Assembly (NCBI GenBank): GCA_964490325.1
Contig: CAZBBX010000002.1
Span: forward strand, 62,001-126,000
Source: DAOPJM01 sp964490325
GTDB taxonomy: Bacteria; Bacillota; Clostridia; Christensenellales; CAG-138
Direction: 5' to 3'
DNA: 64,000 bases
In this document: positions 6,980 through 14,461 of the stretch, piece by piece
Numbering within the stretch: the first letter of the stretch is position 1
Layout: each line of letters starts with the position of its first letter
Position numbers and translations under genes: made by a program
Notes under the pieces: generated by a model
Databases searched by the model: none
Told to the model about the DNA's origin: nothing
Seen by the model: the letters and a program-made list of their open reading frames with translations, nothing else

Positions 6980-9347
6980 TAAATTTCTAAAATGTATGCA
7001 GGAGGGCTTTGTCCTCTTTGACGGCGGTCTGGGCAGCGAACTGATCGCACGGGGCATGAGTGCGGGCGAGACCTCAGAAAGCTGTACGCTGACGCGCCCC
7101 GAGACCCTGCTGGCAATCCACAGAGCCTACGCCGAGGCGGGTGCAATGGTGCTGACCGCCAACAGCTTTGGCGCAAACCCGCTGAAGCTTTGCGATGCGG
7201 AGCAAATGCGCCTGCTCGTCACCCGCGCCGTAGCCTTGGCTAAGGAGGCCGCCGCGCCGTACGGCGCTTTTGTCGCGCTGGATGTGGGGCCCTGCGGACG
7301 GCTGCTCTCCCCTGCGGGCGATCTGCGTTTTGAGGAGGCTGTGGACGCCTTTACCCTGCTTTCGCGCTGCGGCGCAGAGGCAGGCGCCGACCTTATCCTC
7401 ATCGAGACCATGCACGACCTATACGAGGCCAAGGCTGCCGTACTGGCCGCAAAGTCCACGGGGCTGCCCATCGTGGCAAGTGTGAGCTTCGGCGCACACG
7501 GGAAGCTCTTGACGGGAGCGGATCCCGCCGCGGTCGTTGCCGTACTGGAGGGTCTTGGTGTGGACGCCTTGGGCGCAAACTGCGGCGGCGGTCCCGACGC
7601 GTTGCTGCCCTGCGTGGAACAGCTCTTGCGTTATGCATCCGTTCCTGTATTGATGATGCCCAACGCGGGCTTGCCCGTTACGGAAAACGGACAGCTGCAC
7701 TATACGCTTGGCGTGGAAGATTTTGTTGATAAACTGCGTCTCGCCGTTTCAAAAGGTGTGCGCTTGGTCGGCGGCTGCTGCGGCACCACGCCAAAATATA
7801 TCGCGGCTCTCAAGCGGATGCTGCAGGAGGAGACGCCCCTTCCCTTGACGGAAAAGGGCGATACCCTTGTATGCGGACGCGGGGAGGCGCTGCACATCGG
7901 CGAACGCTTTTTGATCGTGGGCGAACGCATCAACCCCACGGGTAAGCCGCGCCTGAAGGCCGCGCTGCGCAGCGGGGACTATTCCCTGCCCCTGCACGAG
8001 GCCGTGGCGCAGCAGGATGCGGGCGCGAACGCCTTGGACGTGAACGTGGGCCTGCCCGATATTGACGAGGCCGTAGCGCTGCCGTCGCTCATCGAAGCGG
8101 TGCAAAGCGTCAGCGACCTTACGCTGCAGCCCGACAGCTCCAACATTGACGCGCTTGCAGCGGCCTTGCGGATCTACAACGGCAAGGCGTTGGTCAACAG
8201 TGTGAACGGAAAAAAGGAGAGCATGGAGCGCCTGTTCCCCATCGTCAAGCGCTACGGCGGCGCTCTTATCGCGCTGACGCTGGATGAGAACGGCATTCCC
8301 GACACGGCAGAGGGGCGGCTAAGCATTGCGGAACGCATCGTTTGTACCGCCGCCAAGTACGGGATCGCCAAGAAGGATATCATCATTGATCCGCTGTGCC
8401 TGTCCGTCAGCGCCGTTCCAAACGCGGCAGAGCTTGCGCTTGCTGCGCTGCGCCTTGTGCGCGACAGGCTGCAGGTGAGAACGCTTTTGGGTCTGTCCAA
8501 CATCTCCTTTGGTCTGCCGCAGCGGGAACGGCTCAACGCGGCCTTTTTAACGCTGGGACTGTATCAAGGCGCTGATCTTGCCATACTGAATCCCTTCAAC
8601 GAGCGTCTGCAGCAGGCACGCATAGAGGCGGAGGCGCTGTTGGGACGGGACGAGGGCTTTGCCGCCTACCTTGGCGCGTTTGCGGGGGAGGAAGCGCAAA
8701 GATCGCATGTTTCGGTGGACGCCGACCCCGTGGAACGGCTTAATGAAGCTGTGTTTAAGGGTCTAAAGGTCGAGGCCGCCGCTGCGGCAAAGGACGCATT
8801 GACCATCAAGGAACCGCTGCAGCTGATCGACCTTGCCGTCGTACCCGCGTTGGAGCGCGTGGGCGAAAGCTTTGGCAAGGGGCAGGTCTTTTTGCCGCAG
8901 CTGATGCAAAGTGCTGAAGCTGCTAAGTCTGCCTTTCAACAGATCTCCTCGAAGCTGCCCGCAAACGGCGGCACTCGCGGCAGTATTATTTTGGCAACGG
9001 TCGAGGGCGACATCCACGACATCGGCAAGAACATCGTTAAAGCGCTGCTGGAAAACTATCGCTTCCGCGTGATCGATCTTGGGCGGGACGTTTCACCAGA
9101 ACGCGTACTTGCCGCAGCACAAGAGCAAAACGTTACGCTGGTGGGACTGAGCGCGCTGATGACCACGACCGTGCCTGCAATGGAAAAAACTGTAAAACTT
9201 ATCAAACATGAGCTGCCTGCCTGCCGAGTGATGGTGGGAGGCGCTGTTCTCACAGAAGAGCTCGCCTTGAGCTTGGGCGCGGATCGATACATTGCCGACG
9301 CTCGCGCCGCCGTTTTGTATGCGCAGGAGCTGTTTTTGCTTGTATAG
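6969..9347 (+). CDS. metH: cobalamin-dependent methionine synthase, lacking its activation domain
   Basis: At 792 residues this is a truncated-type MetH (full-length forms are about 1,200). Domains in order are the homocysteine barrel (1-300, zinc cysteines in GANCGGG near 203 and in VGGCCGTTP at 270-271), the methyltetrahydrofolate barrel (about 310-570, starting VGERINPTGKP), the helical cap and the B12-binding Rossmann domain with the lower-ligand His in DIHDIGKN near 682. The usual C-terminal activation domain is missing and appears encoded by the preceding gene. GAGGTGG upstream supports the ATG. No clear intrinsic terminator follows. Confidence 0.95.
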   Translation: MQNNKFLKCMQEGFVLFDGGLGSELIARGMSAGETSESCTLTRPETLLAIHRAYAEAGAMVLTANSFGANPLKLCDAEQMRLLVTRAVALAKEAAAPYGAFVALDVGPCGRLLSPAGDLRFEEAVDAFTLLSRCGAEAGADLILIETMHDLYEAKAAVLAAKSTGLPIVASVSFGAHGKLLTGADPAAVVAVLEGLGVDALGANCGGGPDALLPCVEQLLRYASVPVLMMPNAGLPVTENGQLHYTLGVEDFVDKLRLAVSKGVRLVGGCCGTTPKYIAALKRMLQEETPLPLTEKGDTLVCGRGEALHIGERFLIVGERINPTGKPRLKAALRSGDYSLPLHEAVAQQDAGANALDVNVGLPDIDEAVALPSLIEAVQSVSDLTLQPDSSNIDALAAALRIYNGKALVNSVNGKKESMERLFPIVKRYGGALIALTLDENGIPDTAEGRLSIAERIVCTAAKYGIAKKDIIIDPLCLSVSAVPNAAELALAALRLVRDRLQVRTLLGLSNISFGLPQRERLNAAFLTLGLYQGADLAILNPFNERLQQARIEAEALLGRDEGFAAYLGAFAGEEAQRSHVSVDADPVERLNEAVFKGLKVEAAAAAKDALTIKEPLQLIDLAVVPALERVGESFGKGQVFLPQLMQSAEAAKSAFQQISSKLPANGGTRGSIILATVEGDIHDIGKNIVKALLENYRFRVIDLGRDVSPERVLAAAQEQNVTLVGLSALMTTTVPAMEKTVKLIKHELPACRVMVGGAVLTEELALSLGADRYIADARAAVLYAQELFLLV

Positions 9348-9426
9348 ACCTTTCCAATTGTTCGTTTTAGAAGATCATTTGTGCAATTAGTGCAGCGGTA
9401 ATTCTGTTAACTATACATATAAAGTC

Positions 9427-9455
9427 TTGACAGCAATATATGTTTCATGTATATT
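9427..9455 (+). promoter_or_regulatory. promoter of the Thr-Pro stalk protein gene
   Basis: A perfect TTGACA (9427-9432), 17-base spacer and TATATT (9450-9455) lie in the A+T-rich spacer after metH. This gives the stalk protein its own promoter and a leader of about 100 bases. Confidence 0.72.
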
Positions 9456-9527
9456 ATAAGAAATAAATAGTTCTTTTCTGCAATTCTGTCTTTACTTTTT
9501 GATTTTTGGGGAATTCTATCAGTACAA

Positions 9528-9546
9528 TGCGCAAACAAGTTGCGCA
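9528..9546 (+). promoter_or_regulatory. leader hairpin next to the stalk-protein ribosome site
   Basis: A perfect 7-base inverted repeat TGCGCAA/TTGCGCA with a 5-base loop ends directly before the Shine-Dalgarno AAGGAAAGGAG (9547-9557). It could affect translation start or act as an operator; the role is unproven. Confidence 0.45.
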
Positions 9547-9562
9547 AGGAAAGGAGTATATC

Positions 9563-10498
9563 ATGAAGAAGGCACGGATCACTGCTTGGATAGTAAGCTT
9601 GTGTTTGTTGTTCACTTCGGGCATCGGCCTCATCGCCGCTTCCTATGCCGCTCCGAACGTAAACAGGCTTAGCATTGGCATTGTTGACCCGAGCAGCAGC
9701 GACGAGCTTACCATCGATCTTAACAACGAAGAGCAGCACCCGGCTAAACCCCCGCATTCATCACAACAGCCGACCGAGACACCCAGGCCTACGCGCACGC
9801 CGAAACCGACGCACACGCCAAGGCCAACCGAGACGCCCAGACCGACCCACACACCACGGCCGACCCACACACCACGGCCGACCTGCACGCCGGAGCCCAC
9901 TGCTACGGCGACGCCTACACCAACGCCGACGCCAACCCCGACGCCAACGCCGACGCCAACACCGACGCCAACTCCAACGCCGACGCCAACCCCGACGCCG
10001 ACGCCGACGCCAACCCCGACGCCTACACCGACGCCGACGCCAACGCCGACGCCGACGCCAACCCCGACGCCTACGCCAACGCCGACACCGACGCCAACGC
10101 CAAAGCCGACCGGTACGCCTAAGCCCACAGGGTTCGTAACGCCCACCCCCAAGCCCACGGCTGAGCCGACTGCAACACCGACGCCCGAGCCCACGGCTAC
10201 ACCGACACCAGAACCTACGGCAACGCCAACGCCCGAACCCACGGCCGCGCCGACGGCAGAGCCGACAGCGGAACCCACTGTGGAACCTACTGCCGCAGTT
10301 ACCGCAGGCGCAACTGAAGTGCCCACTGCGGAGCCTTCCGCTGAACCGACAGCCGCCCCCACGACCGATCCGATCCCCGCTACGGGCAGCAGCAGCCTCA
10401 TCGGCTTGCTGTGGATCGTCTGCATCGGCTCCGCGCTTGCGATCCTGCTGCTTGCTGTCAGCGAGCTGCATCGCAAAAAGGGGCCTAGCGCTCCGTAA
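9563..10498 (+). CDS. sortase-anchored Thr-Pro-repeat stalk protein
   Basis: The ATG at 9563 is chosen because AAGGAAAGGAG lies just upstream and the protein then starts MKKARITAW, a clean signal peptide (about 1-30, ending near AASYAAP). The 311-residue product is mostly a Pro/Thr-rich rod: charged PTxTPRPT repeats, 32 uninterrupted Thr-Pro pairs (117-180), then PTAEPT/PEPTATPT repeats. The C-terminus is a wall-sorting signal: IPATG at 271-275, a hydrophobic helix and the charged tail HRKK. There is no globular domain, so it looks like a wall spacer or glycosylation scaffold. A class B sortase gene follows at once. The biological role is not known. Confidence 0.82.
   Translation: MKKARITAWIVSLCLLFTSGIGLIAASYAAPNVNRLSIGIVDPSSSDELTIDLNNEEQHPAKPPHSSQQPTETPRPTRTPKPTHTPRPTETPRPTHTPRPTHTPRPTCTPEPTATATPTPTPTPTPTPTPTPTPTPTPTPTPTPTPTPTPTPTPTPTPTPTPTPTPTPTPTPTPTPTPTPKPTGTPKPTGFVTPTPKPTAEPTATPTPEPTATPTPEPTATPTPEPTAAPTAEPTAEPTVEPTAAVTAGATEVPTAEPSAEPTAAPTTDPIPATGSSSLIGLLWIVCIGSALAILLLAVSELHRKKGPSAP
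9911..10102 (+). repeat. Thr-Pro codon repeat, 32 tandem units
   Basis: 192 bases encode 32 consecutive Thr-Pro pairs. The 6-base unit is ACNCCN, with all four Pro codons and at least three Thr codons used irregularly, so it is an imperfect DNA repeat but a perfect protein repeat. Imperfect copies continue on both sides, from about 9766 to 10330. Confidence 0.95.
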
Positions 10499-10516
10499 AA
10501 CATAGGACGTTTCGAC

Positions 10517-10546
10517 AGCGGCGGGGGTACGCTCCCGCCGCTTTTT
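10517..10546 (+). terminator. intrinsic terminator between stalk protein and sortase
   Basis: A 9-base G+C stem (10517-10525 with 10534-10542, agcggcggg/cccgccgct) is followed by TTTTT (10542-10546). It ends 8 bases before the sortase ATG at 10555, so sortase expression must depend on read-through or on an unseen promoter. Confidence 0.86.
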
Positions 10547-10554
10547 GGTAAAGT

Positions 10555-11415
10555 ATGCGTAAGGGAAAGAAAATTGCATTGTATATCTGCACAGCCGTGC
10601 TCTTTGTGAGCTTGGGCTGTTTGGGAATGCACTACCTATCGCAGTACTTGGATGAGCTGGACTATGAAAAGTTGGCAGCTGACACGCATGTGATCAGTGT
10701 TACGATCGTTCCAAGCAGCACAGCGACACCCTGCGCTCCGTCGCCGATCCCCGACAAAAGCGCGGCCACCTCTTCAGTCCTAACCACGGAGGTCTGTACG
10801 CCCTCCGCCGCGCCAAGCCCCACCCCCGCCGTTGTGTTGGAGCGATATGCGGCGGCCTATGCCGAAAACTCGGATCTGGTCGCTTGGCTTTCGATCGATG
10901 ATACGACCATTGATTATCCCGTTGTACGCATCGAAGGCGACAACGATTTCTATTTACATCATAATTTTTACAAAAACCAAAGCGGCTTAGGTACGCCCTT
11001 TGTGGACTATCGCTGCATGCTTTGGCCGCGCAGCACCAACCTGATCATCTATGGCCATCACATTCGCGGCGGTAAGATGTTCTCGGCGCTGCTGAAATAT
11101 GAAAACGATCCCGCCTACTGCGCCGCGCACAGTATCATCCATTTCAACACGATCTATGAGGAGCAGGACTATCAGGTCATGGCCGTGTTTCGCAGTCAGA
11201 TCTATCGCTCGGACGAGGATGTGTTTAAGTTTTACAATTTCATTGAAGCAAAGAATGCCGCAGCTTTTGACAGCTTTGAGGAAAATATCCTTGCGCTCTC
11301 GCAGTATGATACGGGTGTAAGCGCTAGCTTTGGCGACAGCTTTATAACCCTTGTTACCTGCGCCTACCATGTGACGAACGGCCGCTTTGTGATCGTTGCC
11401 AAGCGGATCGACTGA
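10555..11415 (+). CDS. class B sortase
   Basis: The 286-residue membrane-anchored transpeptidase has a basic N-terminus and one membrane helix (about 7-29), a Ser/Thr/Pro-rich linker (about 50-90) and the sortase barrel. Catalytic residues are visible: His in YGHHIRGG (168/169), Cys in TLVTCAY (269) and Arg in NGRFVIVAKR (277). SEEN: this is the class B pattern with NSDLVAWLSIDDTTIDYPV near the barrel start. INFERRED: it anchors the preceding IPATG protein, since some clostridial SrtB enzymes use PxTG-like signals. The ATG has no good ribosome site and lies just after a terminator, which suggests low expression. Confidence 0.93.
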   Translation: MRKGKKIALYICTAVLFVSLGCLGMHYLSQYLDELDYEKLAADTHVISVTIVPSSTATPCAPSPIPDKSAATSSVLTTEVCTPSAAPSPTPAVVLERYAAAYAENSDLVAWLSIDDTTIDYPVVRIEGDNDFYLHHNFYKNQSGLGTPFVDYRCMLWPRSTNLIIYGHHIRGGKMFSALLKYENDPAYCAAHSIIHFNTIYEEQDYQVMAVFRSQIYRSDEDVFKFYNFIEAKNAAAFDSFEENILALSQYDTGVSASFGDSFITLVTCAYHVTNGRFVIVAKRID

Positions 11416-11449
11416 TCCCTATCCCTTCGCGGCGCAGGAATGCCCTGCG

Positions 11450-12037
11450 TCATGCGCCCAGCTTGTGCAATCCCTCCTGTACCAGATCGACCGCCAGCTG
11501 CGCCAGCTCCTCCAAGCTGACAGAGCGATCCTCGCTTGACAGCCAGCTTTCATACAAGGCGATCACGCCCGACGAGATAAACTCGATGGCATAGGGTGCA
11601 AGCTTGTCATTGGCAATGGGGCGGTCGCCCAAGGAAATGCGGATCGCACGCTTGAGCGCCTCCTTGATCTTCTTTAAGATGATGGTGCATGAACCGCTCT
11701 TGAGCAGGCTGCGGCAGGCGTCCATGTCATCCTCGATGATGTTGTTGATGCAAAGGAACAAGTAGTAGGGGGAAAGCGGATCGTTCCACAGGCCGAACTG
11801 GGTGAAAAGCTCCGCCATGCCATCGGACAGCTCCTCCTCCATTTCGGAGAGCACCGCTTCGATGCTGCTGTAATGCATGTAGAAGGTCTTGCGGTTGATG
11901 TCTGCCTCTGCCGCCAACGCGGTGATGCTGATCTCGGAGATGGTATGCTCCGTCATGAGCTTGATCAGCGCGCTGCGTATGGCACGCTTGGTCTTCTGCT
12001 GCCTTCTGTCCGTCTTGGCGGTTCTCGTTCCTGTCAT
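11450..12037 (-). CDS. TetR-family transcriptional regulator
   Basis: The ATG at 12037 (MTGTRTAKTD) is preferred over an upstream in-frame ATG because GGAAGGGAGA lies just upstream of it. The 195-residue protein has the TetR helix-turn-helix in its first 55 residues (TISEISITALAAEADINRKT then FYMHYSS) and an all-helical C-terminal ligand domain resembling the clostridial TetR_C-type regulators. It would bind DNA as a dimer; ligand and targets are unknown. It is the last gene of the dnaE-led operon, 39 bases after the phosphoesterase, and converges with the sortase gene. Confidence 0.87.
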   Translation of the reverse strand: MTGTRTAKTDRRQQKTKRAIRSALIKLMTEHTISEISITALAAEADINRKTFYMHYSSIEAVLSEMEEELSDGMAELFTQFGLWNDPLSPYYLFLCINNIIEDDMDACRSLLKSGSCTIILKKIKEALKRAIRISLGDRPIANDKLAPYAIEFISSGVIALYESWLSSEDRSVSLEELAQLAVDLVQEGLHKLGA

Positions 12038-12076
12038 CGTCAGTTCTCCCTTCCTCTGCTTTTGCAGCCGCAAAAC

Positions 12077-12883
12077 TCAGTTGGATCCCGTTGTATGCCG
12101 CAGGGTAAGCTGTATCAGCTCTGCGGGATCATGGATCCTTGGTACGGCAACTGTGTTACCCAAGCCGCAGCTGACCAGCATGGTCGTGTCGCCTTCCCGA
12201 TAGCAACCCTTGGTGTATTTGGGGAACAGTCCCTGCTCGGGCGCATACAGGCCCCATCCAAACAGGCGGACCTGTCCGCCGTGCGCATGTCCGCAGAGCA
12301 CCAGCTTGGCGCCGGCCGCAACATACTGCGGGAAGCATTCGGGTCGATGCGACAGCACCAGCGTAAAGCCTGTTGGATCCAGCAGGCTCCTTAGCTCATC
12401 CGTTGTGAAGCTTTCCTTAAGTCCCACAACGTTCAGTTCGCTGCCATGAAATGAGATCGAACAGCCCTCGTTTTGCAGTACACGAACGCCCAGTGTCCTA
12501 AGCTTTTGCAGTTTCTCTTCGCAGCTTGTAAGCGCCGTCTCGTGATTTCCCTCTGCAAACAGCACAGGCGCCAGCTTGACAGCCTGCTTGCAAAAGCCAA
12601 GGGCGTTCTTTTCCGCGCCCTCCTTGTGGCGATCAAACAGATCTCCCGTGATGACGATGAGCTGCGGCTTGCAGACCGCGATCGCCGCAAGCAGCTTTTC
12701 CTGCTCCCTGCCGAAGCAATGGTCGTGCAGATCCGAGACCTGTACGAGGCAGAAGCCTTCCAGAGCCTTGGGGATGTGCATACTTGTGTAGCTGTACTGC
12801 GAGAGCTTCATTGGAAGGGGTACAAGCAGGCAGACGATCCACAGCAGCGCTGTGAGGGCCAGTGCAGCAAGGACATACAGCAT
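12077..12883 (-). CDS. membrane-anchored calcineurin-like metallophosphoesterase (YkuE-like)
   Basis: The 268-residue protein has an N-terminal membrane helix (about 1-24) and then all five metallophosphoesterase motifs: QVSDLHDH, TGDLFDR, EGNHE, SHRPE and CGHAHGGQ. These hold two metal ions. The HAHGGQ ending with a later LFPKYTKG segment is typical of the YkuE/YaeI type, some of which act on lipid-linked or wall substrates outside the membrane. The substrate here is unknown. Its start overlaps the stop of the glycosylase gene (TGATG), so it is translationally coupled. Confidence 0.88.
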   Translation of the reverse strand: MLYVLAALALTALLWIVCLLVPLPMKLSQYSYTSMHIPKALEGFCLVQVSDLHDHCFGREQEKLLAAIAVCKPQLIVITGDLFDRHKEGAEKNALGFCKQAVKLAPVLFAEGNHETALTSCEEKLQKLRTLGVRVLQNEGCSISFHGSELNVVGLKESFTTDELRSLLDPTGFTLVLSHRPECFPQYVAAGAKLVLCGHAHGGQVRLFGWGLYAPEQGLFPKYTKGCYREGDTTMLVSCGLGNTVAVPRIHDPAELIQLTLRHTTGSN

Positions 12884-13389
12884 CAGTGTTTATCCTCCTT
12901 AAAGCGCCACAGTCTTTCCCTGTCCGCCTCATCGGCGTACGCGATCCCGACCCGCCGATCCAAGCTGAGTGAGCAGGTATACCCGACGCTTTCGATCCAT
13001 ACGGGGGCGTTGCTCCCGTAAAGGGGAAGGCCGTTTATGCTGCGGTCGATGCCGAGTTTGCGTGTCAGCTTGCCGGGACCGTCATAGCCCTCGCAGGCAC
13101 GGATCAGCACCCCCTGTGGTTGCTCCGCTTCTCCCGTTATCACGTTCATCAGGCTGTGCATGCCGTAGCACAGGTATACATAACTGATGCCGCCCTCATG
13201 GAACAGCAGCTCCGTACGCGCCGTTCTGCCGCGATGCGCATGGCAGGCCGTGTCCTCTACGCCGCGGTAGACCTCCGTCTCCGTGATGCGAAGGCGGCGG
13301 TCGCCGTGAACCAACAGCTTTCCAACAAGCTGCGGCGCAACAAGCAATGCGTCCTGCAGGTAGAAGGCCTTGTCAAGCCGCGTGTTCAT
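12883..13389 (-). CDS. 3-methyladenine DNA glycosylase (AAG/MPG family)
   Basis: The ATG at 13389 (MNTRLDKAFY) overlaps the GNAT stop as ATGA. The 168-residue product shows the AAG-family landmarks: LLVGKLLV, ITETEVYRG with the catalytic Glu, DTACHAHRG, YVYLCYGMH and the DGPGKLTRKLGID segment. It excises alkylated bases such as 3-methyladenine and hypoxanthine. It is somewhat short, as the C-terminus ends soon after the last conserved strand. Nearby is an alkyltransferase-like gene, giving two alkylation-repair functions in one operon. Confidence 0.93.
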   Translation of the reverse strand: MNTRLDKAFYLQDALLVAPQLVGKLLVHGDRRLRITETEVYRGVEDTACHAHRGRTARTELLFHEGGISYVYLCYGMHSLMNVITGEAEQPQGVLIRACEGYDGPGKLTRKLGIDRSINGLPLYGSNAPVWIESVGYTCSLSLDRRVGIAYADEADRERLWRFKEDKH

Positions 13390-14159
13390 TCCTCTTGACT
13401 GAGCCGCGCAAGGATGCGGTCGTACTCGTAATGCGGAATGAGGCAATTAGAGCAGTCCTTGACGCCGTTGTCCAGGATGCGGAAGTTGCCGCCGCAATTT
13501 TTACCCAGCAGATACAATGGGCAATAGCAAAACTGGCAGGAAAAGCGCTCGGGCGTATCCGTTTTGTGGCAAGGAAAATACGCGCAGCGGGGGTTTTGAT
13601 AGAAGCGCCAACCCGCCGCCAAGGGTCGAGCGCCCTTTTTCCACTCCTCTGCCGTGATGGAATAGAAGAATTCGTCGAAAACGACCCCATCATAGCGTTC
13701 AAACGCCATGCGCCGCACGCCGTCAAAGTGAAAGCCGCACTTTTCGATGACACGGCGGGAACGATCGTTTCCACGGAAATGGCCGACCGTCACGATGGGC
13801 AGCTGCAGCTCCTCGAATGCGTAGTTAAGCACGCAAAGCGCGGCCTCCGTCATCAGACCCCTGCCCCAGTAAGCGACGTTCATGACATAACCCAGCTCAT
13901 GCGCGGCAACATGTCCGTGCGAATGGTCGTGCAGTCCCAGCGCACCGATCACATGTCCGTCTTCCTTCAGCTCCATGGCAAGCGTATCGTTCTCTGCAAT
14001 GGCTTTGCTGAGGTATTCCTGCGATTCCTCCACGGAGTCATGGGGCTTCCAGCCTGCCGCAGGACCAACGCTTGGATCCTTGGCATAGGCATAAAGATCC
14101 GCTGCGTCCTCCATGCGCCAGGGGCGCAGGATCATTCGTTCCGTTTCCAAGCGTTTCAT
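13386..14159 (-). CDS. GNAT acetyltransferase fused to a Cys-rich small domain
   Basis: The start is ATG 14159, since it overlaps the preceding stop as ATGA and has GGAGGA 5 bases upstream; the ATG at 14171 contains that ribosome site. Residues 1-165 form a RimJ/RimL-type GNAT domain (RLETERMILRPW, then YVMNVAYWGRGLMTEA and GNDRSRRVIEKCGF for acetyl-CoA binding). Residues from about 180 to the end carry eight Cys in the order RC, FPC, FSCQFCYC, KNCGGNF, KDCSNC, matching the family of cysteine-rich small domains thought to bind metal. The acetyl acceptor is unknown. The fusion is continuous, with no frameshift. Confidence 0.87.
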   Translation of the reverse strand: MKRLETERMILRPWRMEDAADLYAYAKDPSVGPAAGWKPHDSVEESQEYLSKAIAENDTLAMELKEDGHVIGALGLHDHSHGHVAAHELGYVMNVAYWGRGLMTEAALCVLNYAFEELQLPIVTVGHFRGNDRSRRVIEKCGFHFDGVRRMAFERYDGVVFDEFFYSITAEEWKKGARPLAAGWRFYQNPRCAYFPCHKTDTPERFSCQFCYCPLYLLGKNCGGNFRILDNGVKDCSNCLIPHYEYDRILARLSQEE

Positions 14160-14461
14160 ATGTTCCTCCATTGATGATCCTTAAGCGATACGCAGCCGTT
14201 GACCACGGTCACGCCCTCTGTCTCCAACAGTTCCGCCTGCCGATCCTCTCCGCCAAAGGCAAAGGCCTTGGAGGTATGACCAAAGCGATCCACCACGCGA
14301 TAGCAGGGTATGCCCTTGGGATCGGGATTGACATGCAGCGCATAGCCGACCACCCGCGACCAGCGTGGGTTGCCTGCAAGTCTTGCGATCTGTCCGTAGG
14401 TCGCCACCCTTCCATAGGGGATTTGGCGCACGACCTCGTAGATGCGCTCGAAGCTGTTCAT
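14156..14461 (-). CDS. MGMT-family DNA alkyltransferase-like protein (DNA-binding domain only)
   Basis: The ATG at 14461 overlaps the rlmD stop as ATGA. The 101-residue protein matches the C-terminal domain of O6-alkylguanine alkyltransferases: the wing helix GRVATYGQIARLAG, ALHVNP and the active-site loop IPCYRVV with Cys53. Alkyltransferase-like (ATL) proteins replace this Cys with Trp or Ala; here it is kept, while the following His is Tyr. It may therefore be a minimal transferase or a damage-recognition protein. It is coupled to genes on both sides and pairs with the nearby glycosylase. Confidence 0.9.
   Translation of the reverse strand: MNSFERIYEVVRQIPYGRVATYGQIARLAGNPRWSRVVGYALHVNPDPKGIPCYRVVDRFGHTSKAFAFGGEDRQAELLETEGVTVVNGCVSLKDHQWRNI

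Noticed and set aside
9766..10330. CRISPR-like repeat array
   Set aside because: The repeats are in-frame Thr-Pro codons without constant repeats and unique spacers.
9643..10632. Long minus-strand frame over the stalk protein, encoding VG repeats
   Set aside because: It is the antisense of the Thr-Pro codons; there is no ribosome site or signal peptide, and the plus-strand gene explains the sequence fully.
11430..11455. Small hairpin between sortase and TetR gene as terminator
   Set aside because: The stem is short and lacks a T-run on either strand.
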